Source of the DNA: an uncultured Muribaculaceae bacterium
GTDB taxonomy: Bacteria; Bacteroidota; Bacteroidia; Bacteroidales; Muribaculaceae
DNA length: 64,000 bases
Assembly (NCBI GenBank): GCA_910578095.1
Contig: CAJTOZ010000005.1
Location: 1-64,000, forward strand
Direction: 5' to 3'
The notes below the pieces were generated by a model. That model saw only the letters and a list, made by a program, of their open reading frames with translations. It did no database searches and was not told the origin of the DNA. Shown in pieces: positions 24,374 to 33,221 of this stretch (position 1 is its first letter; each line of letters opens with the position of its first letter). Position numbers and translations under genes: made by a program.

Positions 24374-24458
24374 ACAAGAGGGGTGCCCGCGGCCATGTGC
24401 CGGGGCTGAGATCATACCCTATGAACTTGATGCGGTCAGTACCGCCGAAAGGACTTGT
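24374..24458 (+). promoter_or_regulatory. TPP riboswitch (thi-box)
   Basis: The conserved aptamer elements appear in order: P1 arm acaag, GGGGTGCC, GGCTGAGATCATACCC, GAACTTGATGCGG, CAGTACCGCCGAAAGGA and closing arm cttgt (24454-24458). It lies between the promoter and thiS, so thiamine pyrophosphate should switch the operon off. Downstream, atagcctt (24461-24468) can pair with aaggctat (24509-24516), which covers the AAAGG in front of the thiS ATG; this suggests control at translation start. Confidence 0.95.
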
Positions 24459-24520
24459 TCATAGCCTTGCTTCCGGGCATATTGCGGAGCTCTCCTTGCG
24501 TGGAATAAAAGGCTATTATC

Positions 24521-24721
24521 ATGACAGTTTTTGTAAATAACCAGGAAGTAGAGGTGCCATCGGAGGCATCGGTGCTCGATGTGTTGTCGCAGGTAGGAAT
24601 GGCCGGCGACGGAGTGGCCGTGGCTGTGGACAACAAAGTGCTTCCCCGCGCCATGTGGCCCCGACGGGCGGCTGAACAGGGTATGCGTCTCACCGTAATA
24701 CGCGCCGTGTGCGGAGGCTGA
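24521..24721 (+). CDS. thiS: sulfur carrier protein ThiS
   Basis: ThiS carries sulfur as a C-terminal thiocarboxylate for thiazole synthesis by ThiG. The 66-residue ubiquitin-like protein starts MTVFVNNQEVEVPSEASVLDVL and ends in the obligatory Gly-Gly (RAVCGG). First gene of the riboswitch-controlled operon; its stop TGA overlaps the ATG of the next gene. Confidence 0.95.
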   Translation: MTVFVNNQEVEVPSEASVLDVLSQVGMAGDGVAVAVDNKVLPRAMWPRRAAEQGMRLTVIRAVCGG

Positions 24722-25293
24722 TGCGCGTAGTTGTCATCACGCCCGAGGCATTTGTGCCCGGCGAGGCTGCTGCCATCGAGCGTCTTCTGCGCAGCGGCGC
24801 GGTGTGGCGTGTGCATTTGCGCAAACCGGGATGCCCGCCTGAAGCCATGCGTTCGCTGATTGAGGCGATTCCCCACGATCTTCATAAGTGTCTTAGCCTG
24901 CACGATGCCCATGCTCTGGCGGGTGTCTATGGCTGCGGCGTGCATCTGAACAGCCGCACACCGGTTGTCGACGCGCAGCGGTGTGGCCCTGTGAGCGCCT
25001 CATGCCATAGCCTTGCGGAAGTGGCGGTGCGGCGGGATGCCGACTATGTGTTTTTAAGTCCGGTCTACGACAGCATCTCCAAGAGCGGCTATCGGGCGCG
25101 ATTTTCGCCCGAAGTGGTGCGGGGGCTTGTAGACAGCCGAGTGTTTGCTCTCGGAGGGGTGACGCCGGAACATCTTCCGCAGCTTGCATCCGCCGGATTT
25201 GGCGGTGGCGCCATGCTCGGATGTGTGTGGCGAGACAGCAGTGCCTCCGGTATCGATAACATTATTCAACGTATATCATGCTGCAATTCATAA
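24721..25293 (+). CDS. TenI/ThiE-like thiamine phosphate synthase family protein
   Basis: The 190-residue TIM-barrel protein has ThiE-family landmarks in diverged form: WRVHLRKPG, GVHLNSRTP, SASCHSLAEV, ADYVFLSPVYDSISKSGY and FALGGVTPEHL. The ThiE pyrophosphate and magnesium residues are only partly kept, and the LSPVYDSISK segment is typical of TenI-like thiazole tautomerases. It probably aromatises the thiazole product of ThiG rather than duplicating ThiE, but this is inferred. Start at 24721 chosen by overlap with the thiS stop; it overlaps the true thiE by 16 bp. Confidence 0.8.
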   Translation: MRVVVITPEAFVPGEAAAIERLLRSGAVWRVHLRKPGCPPEAMRSLIEAIPHDLHKCLSLHDAHALAGVYGCGVHLNSRTPVVDAQRCGPVSASCHSLAEVAVRRDADYVFLSPVYDSISKSGYRARFSPEVVRGLVDSRVFALGGVTPEHLPQLASAGFGGGAMLGCVWRDSSASGIDNIIQRISCCNS

Positions 25294-25907
25294 GCCATTA
25301 TAATGACCGGTACGACTATATCCGGGGAGTGCGCGAAGTGCTGCGCGGCGGGTGCCGCTGGGTGCAGTTGCGCATGAAGGATGCCGACGACGACAGTTTC
25401 ATGGCCGTGGGCCGCTCCGTAGGGGCAATGTGCCGCGAGGCCGGCGCCGTTTTTGTGCTCGACGACAGAGTGCATCTGGTGGAAGCCCTTGGAGCCGATG
25501 GCGTTCATCTCGGGAAGAACGATATGCCTGTGGCCGAAGCGCGGGCTATACTCGGCCGCGGAAAGATAATCGGAGCCACTGCCAATACCCTTGACGACAT
25601 GCTCGCCGCCGTAGCCGCGGGTGCCGACTACATAGGCCTCGGCCCCTTCCGCTTCACCACCACCAAGGCACGCCTCAGTCCGGTGCTCGGGGTGGAGGGC
25701 TATCTCCGTCTCATGAGTGCTTTCCGCGAGAAGAGCAGCATCCCGGTGGTGGCCATCGGAGGCATCACTGCCGCCGATGTGCCTGCGCTTATGGATGCGG
25801 GGGTGAGCGGAATAGCGATGTCCGGCGCGCTGCTTGGCGCTGAAGATGCCGCGGCAGCTACCGATGCGATAGTAAATTTAATCTCAAAATATACATACAA
25901 AAAATAG
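25278..25907 (+). CDS. thiE: thiamine phosphate synthase ThiE
   Basis: It joins HMP-pyrophosphate and thiazole phosphate to give thiamine phosphate. The 209-residue barrel keeps the key motifs: CRWVQLRMKDAD, FVLDDRVHLVEALGADGVHLGKNDMP, GATANTLDD, ADYIGLGPFRFTTTKA and VVAIGGITAADVPAL. Third gene of the thi operon, with 2 bp to thiG. Confidence 0.95.
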   Translation: MLQFISHYNDRYDYIRGVREVLRGGCRWVQLRMKDADDDSFMAVGRSVGAMCREAGAVFVLDDRVHLVEALGADGVHLGKNDMPVAEARAILGRGKIIGATANTLDDMLAAVAAGADYIGLGPFRFTTTKARLSPVLGVEGYLRLMSAFREKSSIPVVAIGGITAADVPALMDAGVSGIAMSGALLGAEDAAAATDAIVNLISKYTYKK

Positions 25908-25909
25908 TA

Positions 25910-26677
25910 ATGGAGGATTTGATTATAGGCGGACGCCGTTTTTCCTCACGCCTTTTCGTGGGTACGGGCAAGTTCCGCAGCAATGAGGTGATGTCCCGGG
26001 CCATCGAGGCATCCGGTACGGAAATGGTGACGTTGGCCATGAAACGCGTGGACATGGCCAATCCTGCCGATGATATGCTGGCTCATGTGCGCCGTCCGGG
26101 CATTCAGCTGCTGCCCAATACGTCGGGAGTGCGCGATGCCGCCGAGGCTGTGCTTGCCGCGCAACTCGCACGCGAGGCATTCGGAACCGAGTTCATAAAA
26201 CTGGAGATACATCCCGATCCTAAGTATCTGCTGCCCGACCCTGTGGAAACGTTGAAAGCCACGGAGGAACTTTCCCGCATGGGATTTGTGGTCCTGCCCT
26301 ACATCCAGGCCGACCCTGTGCTGTGCAAGCGGCTCGAGGAGGCCGGCGCTGCCGCTGTGATGCCGCTTGCCGCTCCTATAGGCACCAACAAAGGTCTCGT
26401 GACCCGCGACCTCATTGAGATAATAATAGAGCAGAGCCGCGTGCCGGTGGTGGTGGATGCCGGATTGGGCGCACCCTCCCATGCTGCCGAGGCCATGGAA
26501 ATGGGCGCGGATGCGGTGCTTGTCAATACGGCCATTGCAGTGGCTTCCGACCCTGTGCGCATGGCAGGTGCCTTTGCGCGCGCGGTGGAAGCCGGCCGAG
26601 AAGCGCATGAAGCCGGTCTCGGAGCCCGTTCGCGCTGTGCCGAAGCCAGCAGTCCGCTCACCTCATTCCTTGACTGA
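25910..26677 (+). CDS. thiG: thiazole synthase ThiG
   Basis: It builds the thiazole ring from deoxyxylulose phosphate, dehydroglycine and ThiS thiocarboxylate. The 255-residue TIM barrel has the Schiff-base Lys97 in FIKLEI, VLPYIQADP and the phosphate-binding segment VVVDAGLGAPSHAAEAMEMG. Its last base is the first base of the thiH ATG. Confidence 0.96.
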   Translation: MEDLIIGGRRFSSRLFVGTGKFRSNEVMSRAIEASGTEMVTLAMKRVDMANPADDMLAHVRRPGIQLLPNTSGVRDAAEAVLAAQLAREAFGTEFIKLEIHPDPKYLLPDPVETLKATEELSRMGFVVLPYIQADPVLCKRLEEAGAAAVMPLAAPIGTNKGLVTRDLIEIIIEQSRVPVVVDAGLGAPSHAAEAMEMGADAVLVNTAIAVASDPVRMAGAFARAVEAGREAHEAGLGARSRCAEASSPLTSFLD

Positions 26678-27786
26678 TGTTTTCTTCTGAACTTGAAAAA
26701 TACGATTGGGACGCCACCACGGCGCGCATTCTTGCCAAGACTGCTGCCGATGTGGAGCGTGCCCTGGGAGCCCGGCGCAGAAGCGTAGACGACTTCATGG
26801 CGCTGATATCGCCGGCCGCGGCACCCTATCTTGAGCAGATGGCGCAGCTGAGCCGCAGCCTCACCGAGCAGCGTTTCGGCAACACGGTGTCGATGTACAT
26901 ACCCATGTACATCACAAATTCCTGCACCAACTCGTGTGTGTACTGCGGGTTCAACCGCCACAACAGTTTTCAGCGTGTGATTCTCACCCCGGAGCAGATA
27001 GAGGCTGAGTGCCGCGCTATCCGGCGGATGGCGCCGTTTGAGAATCTACTGCTCGTTACGGGTGAGAATCCGCGCGCAGCCGGCACAGAGTATATCGAGC
27101 AGGCTTTGCGAGTATGCCGCCCATATTTCAATAATCTCACCATAGAGGTGATGCCGCTGTCGATGGAGGATTATGAGAGGCTGACGCGGTCGGGGCTCAA
27201 CGGCGTAGTGTGTTTTCAGGAGACATACCACCGCGAGCGCTACAAGATATATCATCCGGCAGGGATGAAGAGCAATTTTGAATGGCGTGTCAACGGCTAC
27301 GACCGTATGGGAGCAGCCGGGGTGCACAAAATCGGACTGGGCGTGCTCATAGGCCTTGAGGACTGGCGTACGGATGTGGCCATGATGGCGCTGCATCTGC
27401 AATACCTGCGCAGGCATTACTGGCGCACGCGTTATAGTGTCAACTTCCCGCGCATGAGGCCGTCGGAAAGCGGTTTCCGGCCCAATGTGGTGATGACCGA
27501 CCGCGAACTCGCGCAACTGATATTCGCCTTCCGCATATTCGACCCGGATGTGGATATCTCCATGTCCACGCGCGAAAGGCCCGAATTCCGCGACAATATA
27601 GCTACTCTTGGCGCCACATCCATGAGCGCGGGTTCGCGTACGGAGCCGGGTGGCTACGAGACTTATCCGCAGGCTTTGGAACAGTTTGCCGTGAGCGACG
27701 GACGCACTCCTGCCGAGGTGGCCGAAGCGCTCCGTCGTGCCGGACGGGAGCCTGTGTGGAAGGATTGGGACAAGGTGTTCGACTGA
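26677..27786 (+). CDS. thiH: 2-iminoacetate synthase ThiH
   Basis: An anaerobic radical SAM enzyme that cleaves tyrosine to give dehydroglycine for ThiG, suiting an obligate anaerobe. The 369-residue protein has the CX3CX2C cluster motif (Cys83, Cys87, Cys90 in CTNSCVYCGF) and the BATS-type C-terminal region with SMSTRERPEFRDNI. The stop overlaps the ThiF-like start (TGATG). Confidence 0.96.
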   Translation: MFSSELEKYDWDATTARILAKTAADVERALGARRRSVDDFMALISPAAAPYLEQMAQLSRSLTEQRFGNTVSMYIPMYITNSCTNSCVYCGFNRHNSFQRVILTPEQIEAECRAIRRMAPFENLLLVTGENPRAAGTEYIEQALRVCRPYFNNLTIEVMPLSMEDYERLTRSGLNGVVCFQETYHRERYKIYHPAGMKSNFEWRVNGYDRMGAAGVHKIGLGVLIGLEDWRTDVAMMALHLQYLRRHYWRTRYSVNFPRMRPSESGFRPNVVMTDRELAQLIFAFRIFDPDVDISMSTRERPEFRDNIATLGATSMSAGSRTEPGGYETYPQALEQFAVSDGRTPAEVAEALRRAGREPVWKDWDKVFD

Positions 27787-28493
27787 TGGACGCGCAAATT
27801 CTCAGCCGCTATTCGCGGCAGATCATGCTTCCGGAGTTCGGCATAGAGGGGCAGCGCCGGTTGGGCGCCTCGGGAGCTCTCATCGTGGGTCTCGGAGGCC
27901 TCGGCGCTCCTGTGGCATCGTATCTGGCATGTGCCGGCGTGGGACGTCTCGGGCTGTGCGATGCAGATACGGTGGACATCTCCAACTTGCAGCGGCAAGT
28001 GCTGTACTCGGAGGAGCAGACCGGTATGCCCAAAGCTGCGGCTGCTGCCGCGCGCCTGCGTGCGATGGCACCGGATGTGTGCTGCGAACTGTGGCCGGAT
28101 GGGCTCACACCGGACAATGCGGCCGATATCATCGCACGCTACGATATCGTGGTGGATTGTTGCGACAATTATGCCACGCGCTACCTGATAGACGACACCT
28201 GTCGTACTCTCGGGCGCCCGTGGGTGTACGGCTCCATCGGAGCATTCCACGGTCAGCTCGCCTTGATGGGCGGTCGCCGCGGTGCCCGCTACCGGGCGCT
28301 CTATCCCGAGTGTGAGGCCTTGTGCGCCCGAGGGGTTGCCGCGGGAGGGGTGCTCGGTCCGGTGCCCGGCACGATAGGTGCCATGCAGGCATCGGAGGCG
28401 TTGCGATGGCTGGCGGGCATGGAATGCGCGCTCGACGGGGTGCTGTTTTCCATCGACCTATCTACGTTTAAAACCTGTAAAATAAATCTTTGA
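27786..28493 (+). CDS. thiF: ThiF/MoeB/HesA family adenylyltransferase
   Basis: It should adenylate the C-terminus of ThiS before sulfur transfer. The 235-residue protein starts RYSRQIMLPEFG and has the nucleotide loop GLGGLGAPVASYLA, the DADTVDISNLQRQVLY segment and DCCDNYATRYLIDD. I do not see the paired CxxC zinc motif of E. coli ThiF and MoeB, only a lone CEALC; some members lack zinc. Start at 27786 chosen by overlap with thiH. The assignment to ThiF rests mainly on operon position. Confidence 0.88.
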   Translation: MDAQILSRYSRQIMLPEFGIEGQRRLGASGALIVGLGGLGAPVASYLACAGVGRLGLCDADTVDISNLQRQVLYSEEQTGMPKAAAAAARLRAMAPDVCCELWPDGLTPDNAADIIARYDIVVDCCDNYATRYLIDDTCRTLGRPWVYGSIGAFHGQLALMGGRRGARYRALYPECEALCARGVAAGGVLGPVPGTIGAMQASEALRWLAGMECALDGVLFSIDLSTFKTCKINL

Positions 28494-28495
28494 CA

Positions 28496-29206
28496 ATGGG
28501 AAAAGGATTCGATGAGTATGCGTCGCTTTACGACGCATGGTTTCTCGACAATATAAATGTGTTGCGCTCAGAGGTGAATCTTGTGGCCTCCACATTGCGC
28601 GATGCCGGCAGAGTGCTGTCGGTGGGCTGTGGCAGTGGCCTGTTTGAAAAAATCATGCGCGAGGAGCATGATATCGATGTGCGCGACGGCATAGAGCCAT
28701 CGGCCGGTATGGCTGCCATAGCGCGTAAGCGCGGCATGACGGTGGAGGTGGCCACGGCCGAGGAGGCCTCTTTCGGCGATGGCTGCTACGACACCATTCT
28801 GTTCAACGGTTCGCCGAGCTATATTCCCGGCCTTGCAGAGGTGGTGGACAAAGCTTTCCGCGCGTTGCGTCCCGGTGGCCGTATTGTGCTTGTGGATGTG
28901 CCCAAGGAGAGCGGCTACGGCACACTTTACAATCTGGCCAAGGCTCTGGGCACGTGGGATCATCCGCTGCTCGAAGGAGTGTGCCCGCCCAATCCGTATC
29001 CTATCGAGTTTGTGGATGTGGCCAACTGGCGCACTACGGCCGAAAAGGCGGCGATGCTTGAAAACGCGGGATTCACGGGTCTGACATTTTCACAGACGCT
29101 CACATCGCACCCGCTGTGCTCGAACATGCGCGAGGAGCAGCCGGTAGGCGGCTACGACCGCGGCGACTACGTGGCGGTGTGCGCCATAAAATCCACAGAC
29201 GCATGA
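28496..29206 (+). CDS. class I SAM-dependent methyltransferase in thiamine operon
   Basis: The 236-residue protein has motif I VLSVGCGSGLFEKIM, an acidic ribose position in RDGIEPSAGMAAIARK, motif II-like YDTILFNGSPSYIPG and motif III RPGGRIVLVDVP, so it should bind S-adenosylmethionine. The substrate is not apparent. It starts 2 bp after the ThiF-like gene and its stop overlaps the tenA ATG, so it is firmly inside the operon. No methyl transfer is needed in the known thiamine route, which makes this a candidate for a salvage, repair or side-product role. Confidence 0.85.
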   Translation: MGKGFDEYASLYDAWFLDNINVLRSEVNLVASTLRDAGRVLSVGCGSGLFEKIMREEHDIDVRDGIEPSAGMAAIARKRGMTVEVATAEEASFGDGCYDTILFNGSPSYIPGLAEVVDKAFRALRPGGRIVLVDVPKESGYGTLYNLAKALGTWDHPLLEGVCPPNPYPIEFVDVANWRTTAEKAAMLENAGFTGLTFSQTLTSHPLCSNMREEQPVGGYDRGDYVAVCAIKSTDA

Positions 29207-29856
29207 AGCCCTGGAGCCAGGAGGCCTGGGCTGCCGCGCAGCCGGTCTATGAAGCAATATTGGCCCATCCTTTTGTGGCCGCTCTCGCCGATGGCACATT
29301 GCCACGCGAGCATTTTATGTACTATCTGCGGCAGGATTCGCTGTATCTTGGCGAATACACGCGCGTGCTGGCGCATGCAGCGTCGCGAATGCCGGATGCC
29401 TCCATGAGGGCCGATTTTCTATCCTTCGCTTCCGATGGCATAGCTGTTGAGCGTGCCCTGCACTCAGTGTATCTCGGCGGCAGTCGCCCGCATCCGTCAG
29501 AGATGTCGCCGGCGTGCATGCTGTACACGTCGGTGCTCCTTGCACGTGCGCTTGATCCGGTGGAGGTGGAGGCAGCGGCGCTGTTGCCGTGCTTCTGGGT
29601 GTATCAGCGGGTAGGGGAGGCCATCTTGGCGAGGCAGACGGCCGCCGGATGCAATCCCTACAAGGCGTGGATAGATACTTATGCCGATGAGGCATTCGAG
29701 CTGAGCACCCGGCGTGCCATAGAGATATGCGACAGGCTTGCGGCGACAGCCTCGCCGCGTGTGCGCGAGAAGATGTCGGAAATATTTGTGTGCTGTGCGA
29801 AAATGGAGTGGATGTTCTGGGACAGCGCAATGAATCTTGAAAAATGGAAGATATGA
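29203..29856 (+). CDS. tenA: aminopyrimidine aminohydrolase / thiaminase II TenA
   Basis: TenA hydrolyses aminomethyl- or formylamino-pyrimidine breakdown products to HMP for thiamine salvage. The 217-residue all-helical protein has the catalytic Cys130 in ALLPCFWVYQRVG, FMYYLRQDSLYL and the late ExxF/W segment AKMEWMFWDSA. With thiC absent from the operon, TenA may be an important pyrimidine source. Overlaps the methyltransferase stop and the thiD start (ATGA). Confidence 0.92.
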   Translation: MKPWSQEAWAAAQPVYEAILAHPFVAALADGTLPREHFMYYLRQDSLYLGEYTRVLAHAASRMPDASMRADFLSFASDGIAVERALHSVYLGGSRPHPSEMSPACMLYTSVLLARALDPVEVEAAALLPCFWVYQRVGEAILARQTAAGCNPYKAWIDTYADEAFELSTRRAIEICDRLAATASPRVREKMSEIFVCCAKMEWMFWDSAMNLEKWKI

Positions 29857-30686
29857 CAGGAGACAATGAAATGCGCGGCTATCGCCGCGTGCTGACAATA
29901 GCGGGAAGCGATCCCAGCGGTGGTGCAGGTATCCAGGCCGATCTGAAAACATTTTCGGCGCTCGGATGCTTCGGCGCCTCGGCCATCGTGGCTGTGGTGG
30001 ATGAAAACACCGTGGGTGTCAGTGGGGTACATCCCGTTCCGGTGAATTTTGTTGTCGGACAGATACGTTCCGTTCTCGACGATATAGGAGCCGATGCTGT
30101 GAAGATAGGCATGCTCCATTCTGCCGAGCTTATCGCTGCCGTGCGCGGTGTGCTCGATGCATATCCCGACATGCACGATGTGGTGCTTGATCCTGTGATG
30201 GTGGCCACGTCAGGCGACCCTCTGCTGCAGGCCGAGGCCGTAGGCGCCCTGCGCGATGTGCTGATTCCGCGTGCGCGCGTCATCACTCCCAACCTGCCTG
30301 AGGCGTCGATTCTGCTTGGCAGAAACTTGTCCCGCCAGAGTGAACTTCCTGATGCGGCACGGAGGCTTTCGGAGGTGTGTGCGGGAGTGTCGGTGCTGCT
30401 TAAAGCCGGCCATCTGCAAGACGACCGTCTGATAGATGTGTTCTATAATGCCGAGACCGACACCGTGCTGCCTCTGGAATCCCGCCGGGTGCCCACAGTC
30501 AACACACATGGCACCGGCTGCACGCTCTCTTCGGCATTCGCCGCCTGCCTCGCCCGCGGTTTCAGCCTTGATGCCGCCGCCGCTGCGGCGAAGGACTATG
30601 TGGCTGCCGCGATTGAGGCCGGCGCACGCTACCGTATAGGCCGCGGCCATGGTCCGGTGCATCATTTCTTCGGCTTCTGGGAGTGA
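29853..30686 (+). CDS. thiD: HMP/HMP-phosphate kinase ThiD
   Basis: It phosphorylates HMP twice to make HMP-pyrophosphate for ThiE. The 277-residue ribokinase-fold protein has LTIAGSDPSGGAGIQADLKTF, VLDPVMVATSGDPLL, ITPNLPEASILLG and NTHGTGCTLSSAFAACLA with the catalytic Asp/Gly-rich anion hole. Start set at 29853 for the 4-bp overlap with tenA; ATGs at 29844 and 29868 are also in frame. Last thi gene. Confidence 0.95.
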   Translation: MTGDNEMRGYRRVLTIAGSDPSGGAGIQADLKTFSALGCFGASAIVAVVDENTVGVSGVHPVPVNFVVGQIRSVLDDIGADAVKIGMLHSAELIAAVRGVLDAYPDMHDVVLDPVMVATSGDPLLQAEAVGALRDVLIPRARVITPNLPEASILLGRNLSRQSELPDAARRLSEVCAGVSVLLKAGHLQDDRLIDVFYNAETDTVLPLESRRVPTVNTHGTGCTLSSAFAACLARGFSLDAAAAAAKDYVAAAIEAGARYRIGRGHGPVHHFFGFWE

Positions 30687-30761
30687 GCTTCCGGCCCTGT
30701 GCAACAAAAGCGCTGCCGTTTTTGTTTTCTATTCATAGCTTATTCATCACTCCATTATGTT

Positions 30762-32078
30762 ATGAGTATCAGGGACCATATGAACAAATATCGGCAGCGG
30801 TTCGTTGCCGCTCCCATCATGGTGGTGGGGCCGGCGATGTGTCTTGTCGTGGGGTTGCTTTCAGGTGCGGCCTCGGCGCTGCTCAAATGGTTGATAGGAC
30901 ATATGTCGCATTTTGCCCTTGGGCTTATGAATGTGGAGCGCGGCAATCTAATGCTCGTTGTTCTCCCGGTGGTGGGTATAGTGCTCACGGGTATATTCTG
31001 CCGCTATGTGCTGCGCCGCGATATTGAACATTCGAGCGAAAAGATAAAGACAGCGCTCCACCATGGCATGGACAATGTGTCGGGTAAGCTTATCTACGGA
31101 CCGCTTATAGCCAGCACATTCACGCTTGGCTTCGGAGGCTCTGCCGGGTCGGAGGGGCCGATCGCGGCGGTAGGCGCGGCTCTCGGGGGCAACATCTCTC
31201 GGCGGCTGGGGCTTTCCGACAATATAGTGCGTGTCATGATAGCCTGCGGTGCCGGTGCCGGTATCGCCGGTATTTTCAAGGCCCCGGTCGGAGGCATGCT
31301 TTTCACTCTCGAATGCATGGCTATGCCTCTGAGCACATTGGCGGTGATAGGCATTCTGGCCACATGCATGGTGTCGTCGCTCACAGCCTATGTCTTGTCG
31401 GGTTGCGTGCCGGATCTGTCGTTGGAGCAGTTTGTGCCTCAGAGCCTTGATTACATCCCGGCGGTGATGCTGCTGGGATTGTGCGCCGGCTTCTACTCCA
31501 TATACTACACCGCTACGGGCACCCGCACCGCGCGGCGCCTTACGGCTCTGGCCAATCCCTGGGCCCGCAATGTGGTGTCGGGACTGGCTGTGGGTGTGTT
31601 GCTGTTTTTGTTTCCAGCACTTTACGGAGAGGGCTACGGTGTGATAGACGACCTCATGAACCGCCCGGGCTATACGCTCGGCGACTATAGTCCGCTGTAT
31701 TTTCTGAGCGATTTCCATGGCTACGGTATTCTGATAATCTCCGCCGGGCTGTTGCTCGTGAAAGGTGTGGCGGCTTTTGCCTCGAACAGTGGCGGCGGTG
31801 TGGCCGGCGATTTCGCGCCCACATTGTTTGCCGGAGCTATAGCAGGGTATCTGTTCGTGTCGGGCGCACACACACTTCTCGGCATCGAACTGCCGATGCC
31901 GGTGTTTGTGCTCGGCGGCATGGCCGGTGTGATGGCCGGCGCGGTGCGTGCTCCTCTGATGGCTATATTCCTTACGGTGGAGATGACGGCGAGCTACGAG
32001 TATTTTCTTCCCGTCACAGTGGCCGGAATCATCTCGTTCGCAGTTGTGCAGATACACACGCTTCTGCATAAGAACTGA
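30762..32078 (+). CDS. ClC-family chloride channel/transporter
   Basis: The 438-residue membrane protein has the ClC selectivity motifs GSAGSEGPIA (with the gating glutamate) and GIFKAPVGGMLFTLE, plus SGGGVAGDFAPTLFAGA and GAVRAPLMAIFLTVEM. It has about ten helices and no C-terminal CBS domains. It should move chloride or another anion, possibly in exchange for protons. It starts 75 bp after thiD with no clear terminator between, so read-through from the thi operon is possible. ATG 30762 used; a second ATG at 30780 is possible. Confidence 0.9.
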   Translation: MSIRDHMNKYRQRFVAAPIMVVGPAMCLVVGLLSGAASALLKWLIGHMSHFALGLMNVERGNLMLVVLPVVGIVLTGIFCRYVLRRDIEHSSEKIKTALHHGMDNVSGKLIYGPLIASTFTLGFGGSAGSEGPIAAVGAALGGNISRRLGLSDNIVRVMIACGAGAGIAGIFKAPVGGMLFTLECMAMPLSTLAVIGILATCMVSSLTAYVLSGCVPDLSLEQFVPQSLDYIPAVMLLGLCAGFYSIYYTATGTRTARRLTALANPWARNVVSGLAVGVLLFLFPALYGEGYGVIDDLMNRPGYTLGDYSPLYFLSDFHGYGILIISAGLLLVKGVAAFASNSGGGVAGDFAPTLFAGAIAGYLFVSGAHTLLGIELPMPVFVLGGMAGVMAGAVRAPLMAIFLTVEMTASYEYFLPVTVAGIISFAVVQIHTLLHKN

Positions 32079-32117
32079 TATACCGGTAAGGGCCACTGCT
32101 GATGGCCGGATATGAAT

Positions 32118-32153
32118 ACACAGCGCCGAAACACGACTGTTCCGGCGCTGTGT
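32118..32153. terminator. bidirectional terminator-like hairpin
   Basis: 11-bp perfect stem (acacagcgccg / cggcgctgtgt) with inner aaca/tgtt pairing, between the convergent ClC and korB genes. No long T-run, but position and strength support a terminator. Confidence 0.65.
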
Positions 32154-32180
32154 GTAAGGGTTATGTGTCCGTCAGGATGT

Positions 32181-33194
32181 TTATTTCACTTCCCAGGTAT
32201 TGCCTGCGAGCACCATATCGCGCAGGGACGCGTGTCCTTTGTGGGCGCGCACCTCACGGATCTGCTCCTCGAGGGTTTCCGTATAGGTGGGTGCGTCGAC
32301 ATCTCTTATGACACCGACTGCGAGAGGCAGGTCGATGCCATCCATCATTGCAAGCTGCTGATGGAGGAAATTGGACGGGGTGTGGGCGTCGTGCACGAGC
32401 ACATCGTCGATGGTGTAGCCATCCTGTCCGATGGTTACGGCTTTCAGAAGGAAACCGTCCTGCACGAGGCCGCGCTCGTTGTTGGCTCCGAAGAGCATCT
32501 TTTCGCCATGACGCAGGTGGATGGTGCGCTCGGCACGGTGCTCCTTGTCGGTGATGGCGCTGTGGATGCCGTTGTTGAAGATTACGCAGTTCTGCAGTAT
32601 CTCCACTACTGAAGTGCCTTTGTGGCGCGCTGCGGCTACGAGCACCTCCTGAGAGGTGGCCAGTTCCACGTCGATGCTACGGGCAAAGAAATTGCCACGT
32701 GCCCCGAACGCGAGTTCGGCGGGTATGAACGGATCCTCTACTGTGCCGTAAGGGGAGGATTTGGACACGAAGCCGCGCGGGCTTGTGGGAGAGTACTGTC
32801 CTTTGGTGAGGCCGTAGATCTTGTTGTTGAACAGTACGATGTTGATGTCGATGTTTCGGCGTACGGCATGTATGAAGTGGTTGCCTCCGATTGCGAGGCC
32901 ATCGCCGTCGCCGGAAATCTGCCATACGGTCATCTCGGGATTGGCGATTTTGAAGCCTGTGGCTATTGCTGCGGCGCGGCCGTGGATCGTGTGGAAGCCG
33001 TAGGTGTTCATGTAGTAGGGGAGGCGCGAGCTGCATCCTATGCCGGATATGACGGCAGTGCGGTGGGGAGGCACGCCGAGGGTGGCCATTGCCTTGTGGA
33101 GTGTGTTGAGGATGGCGTGGTCGCCGCATCCGGGGCACCAGCGCACGCTCTGTCCGTTCTTATAGTCGGCGGCGGTGTATGTGTTGTTTTCCAT
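32181..33194 (-). CDS. korB: 2-oxoacid:ferredoxin oxidoreductase subunit beta
   Basis: With KorA it oxidatively decarboxylates a 2-oxoacid, probably 2-oxoglutarate, passing electrons to ferredoxin and forming acyl-CoA. The 337-residue beta subunit has the CPGCGDH cluster motif near the N-terminus, GIGCSSRLPYYMNTYG and the TPP-magnesium motif GDGDGLAIGGNH followed by NIVLFNN. Second gene of the operon, 27 bp after korA. 2-oxoglutarate specificity is inferred from similarity to the KorAB group. Confidence 0.93.
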   Translation of the reverse strand: MENNTYTAADYKNGQSVRWCPGCGDHAILNTLHKAMATLGVPPHRTAVISGIGCSSRLPYYMNTYGFHTIHGRAAAIATGFKIANPEMTVWQISGDGDGLAIGGNHFIHAVRRNIDINIVLFNNKIYGLTKGQYSPTSPRGFVSKSSPYGTVEDPFIPAELAFGARGNFFARSIDVELATSQEVLVAAARHKGTSVVEILQNCVIFNNGIHSAITDKEHRAERTIHLRHGEKMLFGANNERGLVQDGFLLKAVTIGQDGYTIDDVLVHDAHTPSNFLHQQLAMMDGIDLPLAVGVIRDVDAPTYTETLEEQIREVRAHKGHASLRDMVLAGNTWEVK

Positions 33195-33221
33195 TTTGTG
33201 CTTGTTGTGATGCGGAGGTTA

